Of a DNA stretch of 64,000 bases, positions 22,400 through 35,018 are shown piece after piece. The stretch comes from Polia nebulosa (Eukaryota > Arthropoda > Insecta > Lepidoptera > Noctuidae): the NCBI GenBank assembly GCA_951329385.1, contig OX589604.1, positions 29,078,829-29,142,828 of the forward strand. Direction: 5' to 3'. Position 1 is the stretch's first letter, and each line of letters opens with the position of its first letter. The notes below the pieces were generated by a model. It saw only the letters and a program-made list of their open reading frames with translations, made no database searches and had not been told where the DNA came from. The translations under genes and the position numbers were made by a program.

Positions 22400-24230
22400 C
22401 GTATATTTATTTTTACACATATTATTTACATTTTTAAATATTTTTAAAAGAAAACATATAAAAAAACATTTAAAAATATAAAAAATAGTAGTCCACCGGT
22501 ATCGGGAGCAGGGTCCAAGCTACCGGTGGTTAGGGCTCCAGAGACAGAAACCTCCTCACAATGCGAGCCGTATCAAGGAGTACTGCCTTCTGAATCAGGC
22601 CCTTGATCCAACCGCGCAACGACAGCTTCGACAGGTGGTCGTCGAGGCTTTTGGCCATCAGGCCATTGGCGGTAACGACTATCGGCACAATGACAGCCGA
22701 GTCCACATTCCACATATCGACAACCTCGTGTGCCAAGTCAAGATATTTAATTTGTTTCTCTTTCTCAGCTTTCACGAGGTTCTCGTCATGTGGGATGGTG
22801 ACATCGATTATCATTGTGCGGCGCGCTAATCGGTCTATCACCACTATATCCGGCTTATTGGCAACAATAGTCCTGTCAGTGATGATAGACCGATCCCAGT
22901 ACAACGTGACATGGTCATTTTCGAGAACTGGGTCGGGCACATATTTATAATACGGTACCTCAGAATCCACAAGTTTGTATTTTAAAGCAAGTTGCTGGTG
23001 GATAATCCTGGCCACTTGGTTATGTCTGTGCAAATACTCGCCGTTAGCCAGACGAGAACATCCAGAGATAATATGTCTGATGGACTCACCCGGACGGTGG
23101 CATGCCCGACACACGTCAACCGTCCCATCCTTCATAATATGCCTCCGGTAGTTGTTCGTCAAGATAACTTCGTCCATAATCGCACAGACAAAACCTTCAG
23201 TTTCCCCGAAGAGGTCACCAAACCGTAGCCAGGCCACGGACGCCAGGCTATCTACATCAGGCCCATGAAGAGCCTGATAATAGCGCCCGTGAAGCTCCTT
23301 GCCTTTCCATACCTCCTTGCGGTCATCAGTAGTAAGTACTACAAGTTTGCGCCAGTTCTCTTTAGCCATGGACAACGGGGTGAGGCCCTTGTCCACTGCG
23401 ACCACCTCTCGGTGCATCCCCACGTCGGATTCTAAAAAGTATTCTCTGAGGCTGCACACCTCGCGGTTGTGGAGAGTCTTAGCATTTAAAAAACCTCGAC
23501 CTCCACACTTCCGCGGGATGTACAGTCTCATCACCGACGAACGTGGGTGATGCATCCGGTTTGCGGTTAGCAGCGTACGGACCCTCCTGTCCAGGGCGTC
23601 GAGCTCAGTCTGAGTCCATTTGAGTATACCGTAAGAGTACATCAAAACCGGCATGACCCAACCGTTGAAGGCGCGCACCTTATTTCCGCCCGACAAAAGG
23701 CTACTCAATACCTTTTTAAGGCGGCTAAAGAAGCGCTCCTTCAGCGATTGCTTCATGTCAGTAACGTTAATGCCTAACGCTTCCGACATACCCAAATATT
23801 TGTATGTTTCGGTTGAGGAGAGAGATCTGAGGTGTATGGAATCCGAGAGTTGAATCCCTTCAGATTCCATAATCCCCCCTCGCTTTACATGCATGACTGC
23901 ACATTTGTCCACACCAAATTCCATCCTGATAGCGCTACTGAAAGTTTCTGTTACCTTCAGTAACTCCATCAGTTGCAAGTTGTTGGGGGCAAAGAGTTTC
24001 AGATCATCCATGTAAAGAAGGTGAGATATGGCCTGACCACCTCTTCTCAACCGATAGCCCAGGCCTGAATCCTCCAGCAACGTGCTTAGAGGATTCAGGG
24101 CTAAGCAGAACCAAAGTGGACTCAAACTGTCGCCCTGAAATATTCCCCGTTTAATCCATATAGGCTCATCATTCCCCTGGATTGGTCGACATCCTGGATA
24201 GCGAAGGACCGTCTTCCATTGCCCCATACA

Positions 24231-25753
24231 TGACCCAAGAAAGGTGCGTAGAGTTGCATCTATTTTGTACAACTCCAACACCCTCATGAGCCATGTATGT
24301 GGAACAGAGTCGTAGGCCTTCTTATAATCTATCCAGCATGTTGACAAATCCTTGTGGGATCGACGAACCTGTTGGCTTATGGCCATGTCTATGAGGAGTA
24401 GCTCCTTAGTACCGCGGGACCCGTTCCTACATCCATTCTGAGAGGCAGACATAATTGTATTGCTCTCAATGTGTACATTAATTTTCGCTCTCAGGATGGA
24501 TGTAAGAAGTTTATAGACCGTCGATAAACATGTAATCGGTCTATAATTCTTGGGTTCCGTGGGACTACCTGTCTTATGGAGCAGGTGGGTAACACCAGTT
24601 GTTAGAAACTGAGGCAGCGACCCAGACTCTAAGGATGCCTGGAATTGAGATGCCAGAAGCGCGTGTGAGCTACTATACCATTTAAGCCAGAAGTTATGCA
24701 GTCCGTCCGGTCCCGGAGATTTCCAGTTTGGTAACGGACGAACTGCTTTGGCTACATCGAATGGAGTGATGTTTACTTTTTCCATGTCTGGTATAGCTTC
24801 ACACACGCGTTCGACATCACGCATCCAGCCACCCTCAGTGTGACAGACGGGCACCGACCAGATGTTGCACCAGAATGCATTCGTGGCGGCAGCATCGGGG
24901 CGGAGCACGTCAGTCACATTTTGTTCAGGTCGCTCCCAAGCTCTATATACCCACCTCTCATCGCTCTGGAACATGCGGTTCTGCGAGTACCGGTCGACCC
25001 GACGCTTATACCGCCGAATACGATTGGCCCATGCACAAACCTTCTGCTTCAGGAAGTCAATGCGTTCCGTGACACGGGACATGTATTCTCGAGGACTGAT
25101 TCCAGTCCCCGAAAATGCCCGCCTCACGAAGCGCATCACACGTGGTCTTGTATTGCCCTCCCTGAAGCAGTATAGTTTGCCAATGAGTGCTCTGGCCCCA
25201 TCAATACGCCTCTCGATCCTACACTGCCAGGCCGGTACGGTAGGCTTTGGTCGAGTAGCTTCGTCACAACTTGGTAACTTTACATTTGCTAAACGACATG
25301 CCGCAACAGCCCCACAATACAGGATCGAGTGCGTATCAACGAGGTCCTCGCTGCTCTCAAAAACATTCTTAAGCAGCGAGTCTAGAGTACACACTAGCGC
25401 CCTATTTTTTTTGTGCATAGGTAACCGTGATAAACGGGGTCTAAGTTGAGTCGGACTCGATCTATACTCGCGAAGCGCATCTTCCAGTGCGCTCCTCAGT
25501 CGATCGTTGCACTGGCTACTTACTGTGACAACCCTATCATCTGTCTCCTCATCAACATGATTGGACCGCGGCAGGTTTATATGAGAAGCCGGTGGGATTT
25601 CTTCGAAAACCGGCGGTGCCGCAGTCTGTGTCGTAGTCGAGAAGATAAGGTTGCTCAGTACCTCTGAGCGCAGCCGATCAAGTGCGGCGTCGTCCAACCT
25701 GTGGTTGCGTTGGATGACCCGCACCTGATCCGACAATCGTTGAGCTGAGACGA
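24231..25753 (-). repeat. 1523-bp tandem duplication, unit 1
   Basis: Starts tgacccaagaaaggtgcgta and repeats at 25754 with offset 1523. The reading frames inside the two units are identical over their whole length, so I see no differences. Confidence 0.92.
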
Positions 25754-27276
25754 TGACCCAAGAAAGGTGCGTAGAGTTGCATCTATTTTGTACAACTCCA
25801 ACACCCTCATGAGCCATGTATGTGGAACAGAGTCGTAGGCCTTCTTATAATCTATCCAGCATGTTGACAAATCCTTGTGGGATCGACGAACCTGTTGGCT
25901 TATGGCCATGTCTATGAGGAGTAGCTCCTTAGTACCGCGGGACCCGTTCCTACATCCATTCTGAGAGGCAGACATAATTGTATTGCTCTCAATGTGTACA
26001 TTAATTTTCGCTCTCAGGATGGATGTAAGAAGTTTATAGACCGTCGATAAACATGTAATCGGTCTATAATTCTTGGGTTCCGTGGGACTACCTGTCTTAT
26101 GGAGCAGGTGGGTAACACCAGTTGTTAGAAACTGAGGCAGCGACCCAGACTCTAAGGATGCCTGGAATTGAGATGCCAGAAGCGCGTGTGAGCTACTATA
26201 CCATTTAAGCCAGAAGTTATGCAGTCCGTCCGGTCCCGGAGATTTCCAGTTTGGTAACGGACGAACTGCTTTGGCTACATCGAATGGAGTGATGTTTACT
26301 TTTTCCATGTCTGGTATAGCTTCACACACGCGTTCGACATCACGCATCCAGCCACCCTCAGTGTGACAGACGGGCACCGACCAGATGTTGCACCAGAATG
26401 CATTCGTGGCGGCAGCATCGGGGCGGAGCACGTCAGTCACATTTTGTTCAGGTCGCTCCCAAGCTCTATATACCCACCTCTCATCGCTCTGGAACATGCG
26501 GTTCTGCGAGTACCGGTCGACCCGACGCTTATACCGCCGAATACGATTGGCCCATGCACAAACCTTCTGCTTCAGGAAGTCAATGCGTTCCGTGACACGG
26601 GACATGTATTCTCGAGGACTGATTCCAGTCCCCGAAAATGCCCGCCTCACGAAGCGCATCACACGTGGTCTTGTATTGCCCTCCCTGAAGCAGTATAGTT
26701 TGCCAATGAGTGCTCTGGCCCCATCAATACGCCTCTCGATCCTACACTGCCAGGCCGGTACGGTAGGCTTTGGTCGAGTAGCTTCGTCACAACTTGGTAA
26801 CTTTACATTTGCTAAACGACATGCCGCAACAGCCCCACAATACAGGATCGAGTGCGTATCAACGAGGTCCTCGCTGCTCTCAAAAACATTCTTAAGCAGC
26901 GAGTCTAGAGTACACACTAGCGCCCTATTTTTTTTGTGCATAGGTAACCGTGATAAACGGGGTCTAAGTTGAGTCGGACTCGATCTATACTCGCGAAGCG
27001 CATCTTCCAGTGCGCTCCTCAGTCGATCGTTGCACTGGCTACTTACTGTGACAACCCTATCATCTGTCTCCTCATCAACATGATTGGACCGCGGCAGGTT
27101 TATATGAGAAGCCGGTGGGATTTCTTCGAAAACCGGCGGTGCCGCAGTCTGTGTCGTAGTCGAGAAGATAAGGTTGCTCAGTACCTCTGAGCGCAGCCGA
27201 TCAAGTGCGGCGTCGTCCAACCTGTGGTTGCGTTGGATGACCCGCACCTGATCCGACAATCGTTGAGCTGAGACGT
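25754..27276 (-). repeat. 1523-bp tandem duplication, unit 2
   Basis: Identical to 24231-25753 as far as read. The junction gctgagacga/tgaccc shares a few bases (tgacc) with the normal sequence gctgagacgttgaccg, suggesting microhomology. Confidence 0.92.
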
Positions 27277-27936
27277 TGACCGTTGGTTCCAGGTCCTGAA
27301 AAAGAGACAGCATCCTACCACGATACGCAGTGAGGTTAGTTCCCCCCTCTGTAGACCCGTAATATGCGCGCATGACGTTCTCGTTCATGGATTGAGTCCA
27401 TTTCATGCGCTGCACACAACCACCGGCAGCGGGGACCCGGCTCGGGGCCGGTTGGCCCCTAAGTCCCAGGCTGTTCGGTGGCCGGCCTCTCCCCTGCCGA
27501 CGTACAGGTGTTGGCGACGTCGGCGGGGAGAAATACTCGTCGCTCGAGCTCGACGCGGCTGCAGCCGCCGGTAACACTGGTGATCCGAGGTCCGGCGGCG
27601 GCGAGGCGGAGCTGAGCGGCAAGTCCGGGGGTGGATGGCGTGCGCGTTGGGCAGCTGCTCTTGTTTTCATTCTTATTGGTTTATTGTTGTATCATCATTT
27701 ATTTCAGTGTGACGTATTATGTCATCTGTCCAATCTTGATTCATTTTTCTGTTTTGCTTAATTTTCCTTATTTATTCTGGTTATCTATAGTTTTTATTGT
27801 TTGTTTGTGTATATTGTTTCTTCTGTTGAATTTGTATTTATTTATTATAACGGACAAAAACTGTTAGAAAAATATTAAAATTCGTGAATGAAAATAAACT
27901 TCTTGACGTTGAGAGTTGCCAGCTTAATATTATAAT

Positions 27937-28691
27937 TTATTATTATTATTATTATCAAATGAAAGGGTTTGCTGAGAAGAACACGAAAAATAAAAAATAA
28001 AGTGTGTTTTTAGTTTTTTAGGGTTCCAAAGGGTAAAACGGGTCTGTTTGTCCGTCTGTCACCAGGCTGTATCTCATGAACCGTGATAGTTAGACAGTTT
28101 TCACATCACAATTTTCACAGATGATGTAATAGCTTGTAAGGTTTTTTGTGTTACTAACAGTATATGGGCTACGTCTGAAATAAATGTCTTATGTCTTAAT
28201 ATTATTTCTGTTGCCGCTATAACAACAAATACTAAAAAAAACAGAATAAAAAAATATAGTGGGGCTCCCGTACAACAGACATGATTTTTTTGCGTGTTCC
28301 TTCCAGATGTTTTCTTTTTTTGTTTTGTCACTTTGGATGATTGGCACACAGACAGACCATGATTTTTGTCTCTCCAGGCAAGGTGATATTCTATCGGTTA
28401 CAATTGCCACAATGCCAAAAGTTTGGGATTCACTTCATGACCTTCCGGTAGCGCTGAAGCCAAAAATGTATGGAATCGCCCCTACAATTTTGGCTTTTCG
28501 GCAATCGTTTTTGCTGGTAGAATTTCACTTTTACTTTGGGTTGGCACAGCACTTCACTTTCTTATAAATGTGCATGGTTGTCGATTCTGGTCTCTTGGTC
28601 TTGTGCGTCTTTACCGCTCATTTATCCAGCTTTAGAAACATTTCTTCATGATTCTGGTCTCTATGTAGTTTGCCAGTGTTTACCGCTCATC
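27937..28691. other. Repeat-derived sequence
   Basis: After the TTA run comes a family E repeat (28015-28262: gggttccaaagggtaaaac, gtctgtcaccaggctgtatc, gttgccgctataacaac). 28263-28691 holds no recognisable gene; an open frame at 28259-28567 has no family features. Confidence 0.5.
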
Positions 28692-29051
28692 CAAGAATTA
28701 ATTAAGCCCAAACACGGTGGGGTTATGTTGTTTTATCATAGAGATGCTGTGGCCACCTTCCAGCTTCATCATCAGACCCTGGATATCATCTAGGTGTAAA
28801 GTGCTCCTCAAGACGAATCAATCAAGCCCAAACTCTGTGAGGTTATGTTGTTTTATCACAGAGATGCCGTGGCCAGCTTCCAGCTTCATCATCAGACCCT
28901 GGATACCAACTAGGCGTAAAATACTTCTCAAGACAAATCAATCGACCCCAGACTCGATGGTTTTATCTTGTTTAGTTCAGAAGTTCCTATGGCCATCTTC
29001 CGTCTCCATCATCAGACCAGCTCCATGGTACCATATTATTGTATTGTCGCC
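28692..29051. repeat. 120-bp minisatellite, three units
   Basis: ggttatgttgttttatca recurs at 28721 and 28841 and, degraded, at about 28961; cttcatcatcagaccctgga is shared. The period is exactly 120 bp and the third unit is the most diverged. Confidence 0.88.
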
Positions 29052-29139
29052 AAAGATACGTAAGTAAACCAAATTTAAGTCTAATCGAACATCGGAAAGT
29101 GGGTCTAATAAATATAAGGATCTCTCACGCCTCCAGCAG

Positions 29140-29508
29140 CCGCCGCAGGAGACGCCCTGGGCGTCGGGGGTCGAAAGCCGATCTCCGGCCACCGTAGGCG
29201 CGGGCTTGCGGACGGCGAGTAGTGGATAGCTCGCCGTCCGATAAGGACCAAGCCCGAGGGTCGACAGCGCGTAGTGTTCCACGTGCGCCTCAAAGAGATG
29301 TCAGCAGTACCTGATGGGGCTCGTTAGGGCCGATGCCTGCCTGGGGTCGCGGACAAATTTGAAATAGAGTTACCGCGGCCCATGGCATAGGCAGCTGAAG
29401 GAACAAGGGTAGGTTTTAGTAAGTAAAAGTCTGACAAGTCCTTCCGATCCACCCAGAGCGGGAGAAGTCATTGGACGATTTCAAGCATTCCAAAAAAAAA
29501 AAAGTAGC
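29140..29508 (+). mobile_element. SINE A, fullest plus-strand copy
   Basis: Runs from gcgggcttgcggacggcgag through gcgtagtgttccacg, gcctcaaagag, ttttagtaagtaaaagtctg and gagcgggagaagtcattgga to a short A tail. Reverse-oriented twin at 33785-34110. GC-rich head, A-rich end. Confidence 0.78.
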
Positions 29509-30794
29509 ACGGAGTTCGCAAGTTCACGCCATAATACCCTCGTGACTTGTGAGTAAATCATACCATCCAATATCTTCTAATCTGTAAATATATAACTATT
29601 TTACTATATGATTTACTCACAAGTCACAAACATTATTAATGATAATAATTTAATATTGTGTGTTACTTATGTTTTTTTTATATTCATCTTTAAAAAACCG
29701 GCCAAGTGCGTCTCGGATTTCGCACATTTAATTTTAGGGTTCCGTACCAAATGAGGGAATTATAAAAAAAAATCAGATTTATCTATACTTTATTGTAAAA
29801 TATACGTAATAATAAACATTATCACACAAGTTCAAAGGTCAATTTTCCCGCTCTAGGTGGAGTGGGTGGGGCGTGTCAGAATAATAAAAAAACATTAATT
29901 TATTATAGAACATCAAAAATAAAATCAGTTTTTTTTTATCATGAATAATCAACCAGTACGAAATTATTTAATGGGACCAATGGGACTCAAAAAAAATTAT
30001 TCCCGTTCGTTCCTTTAATAAAATTAGTGGGACGATCGGGAAATAAAATAACAAATTCCCGTTCGTCCCACCTGTGGGAGGAAGTCAGTGGAACGAACGG
30101 GAATACTCCAAAAATATAGTTCGTTTCGGATCCCTTTTTGCGCACGAGTCCGACTTGTACTTGGCCAGTTTTTCAGATATTAAGCTGTGACATGGCTAAA
30201 TTGCCGCGATTAGCAATGATCTAATCATTCTCATCTCTATTTGTGAATGTCGAAGCATAGTCGGGCAAAAACTACATGAGTGAGTAAAACAGTATACTAA
30301 TTTATTTATAAGTCACATTAAAAATCAATGATACCGTTTGAGTTTGTTATTCAATAGGTATCTTAAGCACTATCAGCATATAGCATTACCAGTGCTGGTA
30401 TACAGGTCTCCTATCCTTTCATAAAATCTCGAGCAAAACTTTGTTCTCTGTCTCCTCTAGATCAACAAATATCAAATGGATGTCTGAAGATATTTTGATT
30501 ACCGTTGTCCTATGATCTTGAATAGACTAAAACTGCATTAATCCCACTGATTGGATTATTAGTACCTCTTAAAATTACTCGCATACAGAAAATTTTATTC
30601 AATTTAAGAGATGCTATAGATGCGAAAAACATAAACAACACTCACGGGGAATTGAATAAAAAACAAGAATAACAGACAATTTAAAGTTATTTTAATTATA
30701 AATAATGCCTGTGACTTGTAAATAAATTGTCTCGTCTCATGTGCCTTTGTTACTTACAAAATATTTAAATTAAAAGATCAAAATAAGGAATGTC
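29509..30794. other. 3' flank of esterase gene 3, repeat-rich
   Basis: Inverted pair gtgacttgtgagtaaatcat (29551) and tgatttactcacaagtcac (29615-29633). Remnants of a family E repeat at 29693-30175 (aaccggccaagtgcg to cgacttgtacttggccag), interrupted by a SINE A scrap at 29846-29885 and by cccgttcgtcccac repeats (30000-30110). Similar gtgacttgt...aataaat strings lie downstream of gene 4 (36590), pointing to shared ancestry of the 3' flanks. Confidence 0.5.
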
Positions 30795-33221
30795 TTAAAA
30801 TTCTAGTCCAGCATATTTAAAGATGCTTTTCCAGAACTCCAGAGCTTCAGCTTCAGGTGCTGTTTTCGGAGTAAGGGTGTCTCCGATCTCCACGTAGGCT
30901 TTGGTCGAGTTGTCATATTCCGGCCAGGTTGTACCCAGAGACGAGTCAGGCGTTGGATTACTGGAAGCAGAGAGATCGGGGTTAATAAAATATTAAGCAT
31001 ACAATATTATAGTTACTAGTTTAGATACTAATAAGAGGGGCTCGTTGGGTAGTTAGATGCCCGAAAGATTGAGAACCACTTATAATCGATCAAAATACTC
31101 ACCCATACTTGGCAAAGTTTGTAAATACGGTACACACTAAGTTAATCAGTTCATATTCTTTGGTATTTTTCTCAGGCTTCAAATTGTATTTGTTGGCGTT
31201 CAATATATACATAAGGTCATCCAAATGGGCAGTTCCTTGTATTCCGTACTTCTGCCCATGACTTCCGTAGACGTTTCTACCAGAGAAACAGAAGAATTTG
31301 TACACATACCTTCGACCATTGCCAACCTTCGGTAAATGTGAAATGAATCTGTTAACGTCGTAAACGAAATATGTATGACTAGCATAAGTCACAAATTCTT
31401 TCATTAAATCAGCATTGAGGGGTTTTCCTTTGAAGTAATACTCGCATATCCTGTTCGATACTTCTAAAATTGTCTCCGGAGTGCATTTGTTTAGGATCTT
31501 TCTTGGAACCAACAGTTCTGGATAGCGGTTAAATCTTTGTAGGTACGATTGTTCAAACATGGGTATTCCAAAAGCGGCTTCTTCGCTGGTGTACCCAATA
31601 AAAACATCAACATCGTTTATTCTTTTGTTCTTTAAGGCTTCATAGGAATCTTCTGTAATAAAATGTTCTTGACCAAAATCTTTTTCCACTACTGGAGTGA
31701 AATGATAAAATTTTATTATATTATTGTTATATTCTTCAAAAGATAACACTGTTGGATTTGTGCCTAGTAGTTTTTCCACTGGAAGGCTTTGTAAGAAATC
31801 AAGCAATTTATTTGGGTCATTAGTTTCAAAACCTAGATCTTTGCCAAGCGTGAATGCTCGTTTTTGTGGTACAAATGATTCAGACCAATCGCAGGAAGGT
31901 GCACCACTCATAGATATTGCTTTCTTAAAAAGGCCCTTGGACATGGGTGATACAATATGGAGACAAGTAGATGCACCACCAGCACTTTCACCAAAAACTG
32001 TAACATTATTGGGATCGCCACCAAAGCTTCCAATATTATCCCGCACCCACCGCAGAGCAGCAACTTGGTCTTTCAATCCAGCGTTTCCAGGTACATCTGC
32101 AGTGTCAAGACACAAGAAACCAAGAGCTTCTAATCTGTAGTTTATAGTAACAAGTATAACGCCATGTGGGATAAGGAAATCTGGTCCGTAGTTATCGTCG
32201 TTACCAGAGCCGCTTTTATAACCTCCTCCGTGGATGAACAACATCACTGGCAATGGAGATGCTGGCTTGATATCTGGGCTGTATACGTTTAGATACAAGC
32301 AGTCTTCACTTCCTTGTAAAATAGTATCTGTAAATATGCTCATCTGAGGGCAGATCGGACCATGCTCTATAGCTGTTCGTATTCCTTCCCAAGGCAGAGG
32401 TGGTAGAGGAGCCTGGAAAATACTATAATATATGATTCGTTGAAAGAGTAAATTCTAAAAAGATAAACATTTTCAATATTCAAGCGTGCCATGTTAAATC
32501 AATTGTAATCGAGATTATTTTAATCACTAAGATTAAAAACTGGGTGTCTGAATATTACGTGTTGTTTAGTTTGTTTTGTCCAATTGATATTATAATGCTT
32601 CCGTACACCAAATGAAATCATTAAAAAAAAAACCTATTTTCTTGATTTTTAATGTACTTTAAAGTTATTTTGCAATTATTAGAAGTCGGTTGTATTTTTT
32701 GTAAAATAAAGTTTTTTTGCTATACAGGGTGTAACGGAAACGCGTGGTCGTATTTTAGACACCGCTTCTCACATGTACCCACTGCTGGGACATAGGCCTT
32801 TTCTCTGTGAGTGTGAGAAGGTTAGCAGATGTCACTACGCGTTCTTATTCGAATATTTGGCTCGATTTGAGAGCAGGTTTGATGAAAAATACAAATTATA
32901 CACAGAGTGAAGTGCTCATTTTGTTCGAATTATCGATCTACGACACATTATCACGTGGCTAACTCGGCCTTTCCTTCTGTCTTTCATTACAGTGAGTTAT
33001 TTTTTTAGTTTTCTACTGAAAATGTTCATGTATGCTTGCACGACGGCGTGGAAGTTTCGGTCATTTCTGATATAAAATCCAAATCTTACCTTGAATCTCA
33101 GTTTGCCAACTGGTGGCTGAGCGTAGGGTATGCCTTTGAAGCTGTAGTACTTGCCATCTTCTGTGATGGTCTTCACCACTTCTCCAGACAGCCATCCTTG
33201 CTTAACTTTGACTTCTACCAT
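30795..33221 (-). CDS. Carboxylesterase gene 3 (intact, 535 aa)
   Basis: Serine ester hydrolase of the insect alpha-esterase type. Coding exons: 33221-33090 (44 codons, MVEVKVKQGWLSG to LRFK), 32412-31103 (436 codons plus 2 nt) and 30960-30795 (ends AGLEF, TAA). Donors GTAAGA and GTGAGT and cag acceptors are canonical; the last intron splits the Gly codon after FAKY. HGGG oxyanion hole at residues 105-108; Ser187 in GESAG; Glu322 in YTSEE; His440 in TAHLDD: the full triad is present. The length of 535 aa is normal for the family. No signal peptide, so probably cytosolic. The start is the first ATG after the cttttttcag acceptor (tgttcattggca precedes it). Closest relative here is gene 4. Substrate cannot be told from sequence; detoxification or odorant/dietary ester hydrolysis are the family's usual roles. 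Confidence 0.93.
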
Positions 33222-33454
33222 TGCCAATGAACACTGAAAAAATAAATGTCGAGATGTAGGTACTTGGACGCCTGAATCGATGAGTGGTGCACTTTCTTGG
33301 TATTTTTTGTGTATGTATCTTATTACGTACATACATAAGTATGTACGTAATAAGTTTATAAATAGTTTGAAAAAAAAATTACAAAAATAAGCTGAATAAT
33401 GAAGTTGATAATGATTCATAAACAAAAAGCAAAAGAAATACGAAAGAAAATGAA

Positions 33455-34500
33455 TGTACAAGGTGTAAAAAGACAGATCACAGAGCCGTTAACTACGCAT
33501 ACTGTACGTCTAACAAGTTTTGCGCAAAAAATATTGCTGAGAAACAACTTTTATTTTTAGCTATGAAAACAATTTTTTATGCCTCACAGGCAACACAGGC
33601 AACATAACGCGAACCCTGGCAAGTGGAGTTAAACTCCGCCCCTTCGCTCTAAGCCAAGTAGGTACTTGTCGGATACGTTTGATATTCATTACGTTTTCGT
33701 AACTACAAATTCGAAATTTCGAAAAAAAAAATCGTTAATTCAGGTAATGTTTGTTTGGAAAAAAGTTAGTAATAACACTTTTTTTTTTTTTTTTTTTTTT
33801 GGGGGGTGGGAAATCATCCTATGACTTCTTCCGCTCTAGGGTGGAGCGGAAGGGTGTGTCAGACTCTTACTGACTAAAACCCACCCCTGTTCCTCCCTGC
33901 CTCGAGTGCCCGGGGGCGAGGTAACTCTTTCGAATTTATCCTCCACCCCCGGGCAGGCACCGGCCTTGGCAGGCCCCTACACTTTGCTGACAACTCTTTG
34001 AGGCGCGCGTGGAACACTACGCGCCGTCGACTCTCGGGCCTGGTGCTGATCGGGCGGCGAGTTACCCACTACTCGCCGTCCGCAGGCCCGGGTCCGTCCG
34101 CAGGCCCGCTTAGAATTCATTTTCGTAAAAAAGTAAAAAAAAAATTGCGCCTTTGACCTTCAATATCTCCAGAACCAGTGGTTTCCCAGGTATTGTCTAG
34201 TGGAAAAAAGTGATCCAAATAATGGGTAGAAAATATGGGGAATGGGTATTTGTAGTTTATATATGTATATTTGCATTTAAATAAAGATTGCCCTGTTTTT
34301 TGTTTTTTTTATATATTACCACTATTTGTCTCTGCATCACCCAAAGGTTGACTGGTAGAAAATGCCTGAGGCATTAAGTCCGCCTCTGTACTTGTACGTG
34401 CTTATAGTGTTTATTAATAATAATAATATGTGGCTTACGCCTTCGGAAATTGTTTTTTTACACCCGATAGTAAGATACTTTTTAACTTACGAGTGTTTAA
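33455..34500. repeat. Repeat D, copy 1 (split by SINE A)
   Basis: gccgttaactacgc, gctgagaaac, cgaaccctggcaagtggag, tacttgtcggatacgtttga, atatctccagaaccagtgg and acacccgatag occur in the same order at 58475-59160. In this copy SINE A (33785-34110) interrupts it. Lies in the 5'UTR intron of gene 3. Confidence 0.75.
33785..34110 (-). mobile_element. SINE A, full-length minus-strand copy
   Basis: On the minus strand: cggcgagtagtgggtaactc, cgcgtagtgttccacgcg, gcctcaaagagttgtcagc, gtgggttttagtcagtaaga, ccctagagcggaagaagtc, then an A tail seen as the T run at 33780-33800. The other copy of repeat D lacks it, which fixes its ends. Confidence 0.82.
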
Positions 34501-34985
34501 TAAAATATGACAGATGGCGTATGGACTCGGGTGGTCGAACTCAATGGCCAGGCTCAAGTGGCAAGAGAGACAGACAGCGACGAAGAAAACGTTGGGTGGA
34601 TGTAATTAAATAAAACGGAAGGGACAAAGAAAGCCACTGACAAAAACACATGTTAAAAGTTGGAGAGGTCTACTTTACCCCAAACAGGGCTTTCATTAAT
34701 AAAATGAATGACTAAATTTTTTAACCGACTTCAAAAAATTACAAAATAACTCTACTTTCGGAAGTCGGTGTCAAATAAGGAAGAAGCAAAATATTAACAG
34801 TCTTTTTGCAAAATGTGAGTTGTGGAAAAAAAGGAAAAAACTTTTGGTTGTCCGGTGGCGAGGTGGGCAGACGACATTGTTTGATGGGTAAACCTGAATG
34901 AAGCTGGCATTGGAGTGAATGGATTGGCACAAGAAGAGAGGTTTATGATCAGTGCTGAGCCAAGTCGGGCTGTGGCTGATGATCA
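34501..34985 (+). mobile_element. LINE 3' region remnant (RTE-like)
   Basis: Degraded C-terminal coding such as WPGSSGKRDRQRRRKRWVDVIK, a basic stretch ending in W-V/D-D-I that is typical of the end of RTE-type LINE ORFs. The scrap at 34840-34980 (cgaggtgggcagacgacatt) continues the same kind of sequence. Confidence 0.5.
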
Positions 34986-35018
34986 GAATGAATTCGACTA
35001 ATATAAAAGTATTCTTAC

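Larger units (their letters stand above)
22530..27670 (-). pseudogene. LINE ORF: N-terminal DNA-binding domain, reverse transcriptase, endonuclease
   Basis: Single retrotransposon polyprotein. From ATG at 27670: proline-rich start, SSSSDEYFSPP, then a helical Myb-like region (RMKWTQSMNENVMRAYY, NVSAQRLSDQVRVIQ) typical of the R4/Dong type. Reverse transcriptase follows: WKSPGPDGLHNFW, LLHKTGSPTEPKNYRPI, IDYKKAYDSVPH, GIFQGDSLSPLWF, catalytic YMDDLKLF and YKYLGM. The C-terminus has a zinc-knuckle CRACHRPGESIRHIISGC and a restriction-like endonuclease core KPDIVVIDR...IIDVTIP. The exact 1523-bp tandem duplication (24231-25753 and 25754-27276) breaks the frame, leaving two overlapping open frames of 1095 and 671 codons. 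The span minus 1523 is 3618 nt, divisible by three, that is one open frame of 1205 aa. Assignment to R4/Dong is by recognised motifs, not alignment. Confidence 0.85.
22400..27936 (-). mobile_element. Near-complete R4/Dong-like LINE with internal tandem duplication
   Basis: Non-LTR retrotransposon on the minus strand: 5' UTR about 27936-27671, one ORF, 3' UTR about 22529-22400. TAA repeats flank both ends (tattattattattattatca at about 27940-27957 and gttattattattatt at 22384-22398), the target preference known for Dong. With one copy of the 1523-bp duplication removed, the element would be about 4.0 kb, normal for a single-ORF LINE of this type. Confidence 0.85.

Noticed and set aside
24840..27190. 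Plus-strand open frames of up to 195 codons inside the LINE
   Set aside because: Antisense shadows of the reverse-transcriptase ORF, present twice only because of the 1523-bp duplication.
28259..28793. Open frames of 102 and 85 codons
   Set aside because: Overlap a family E repeat edge and the 120-bp minisatellite; no recognisable domain or exon signals.
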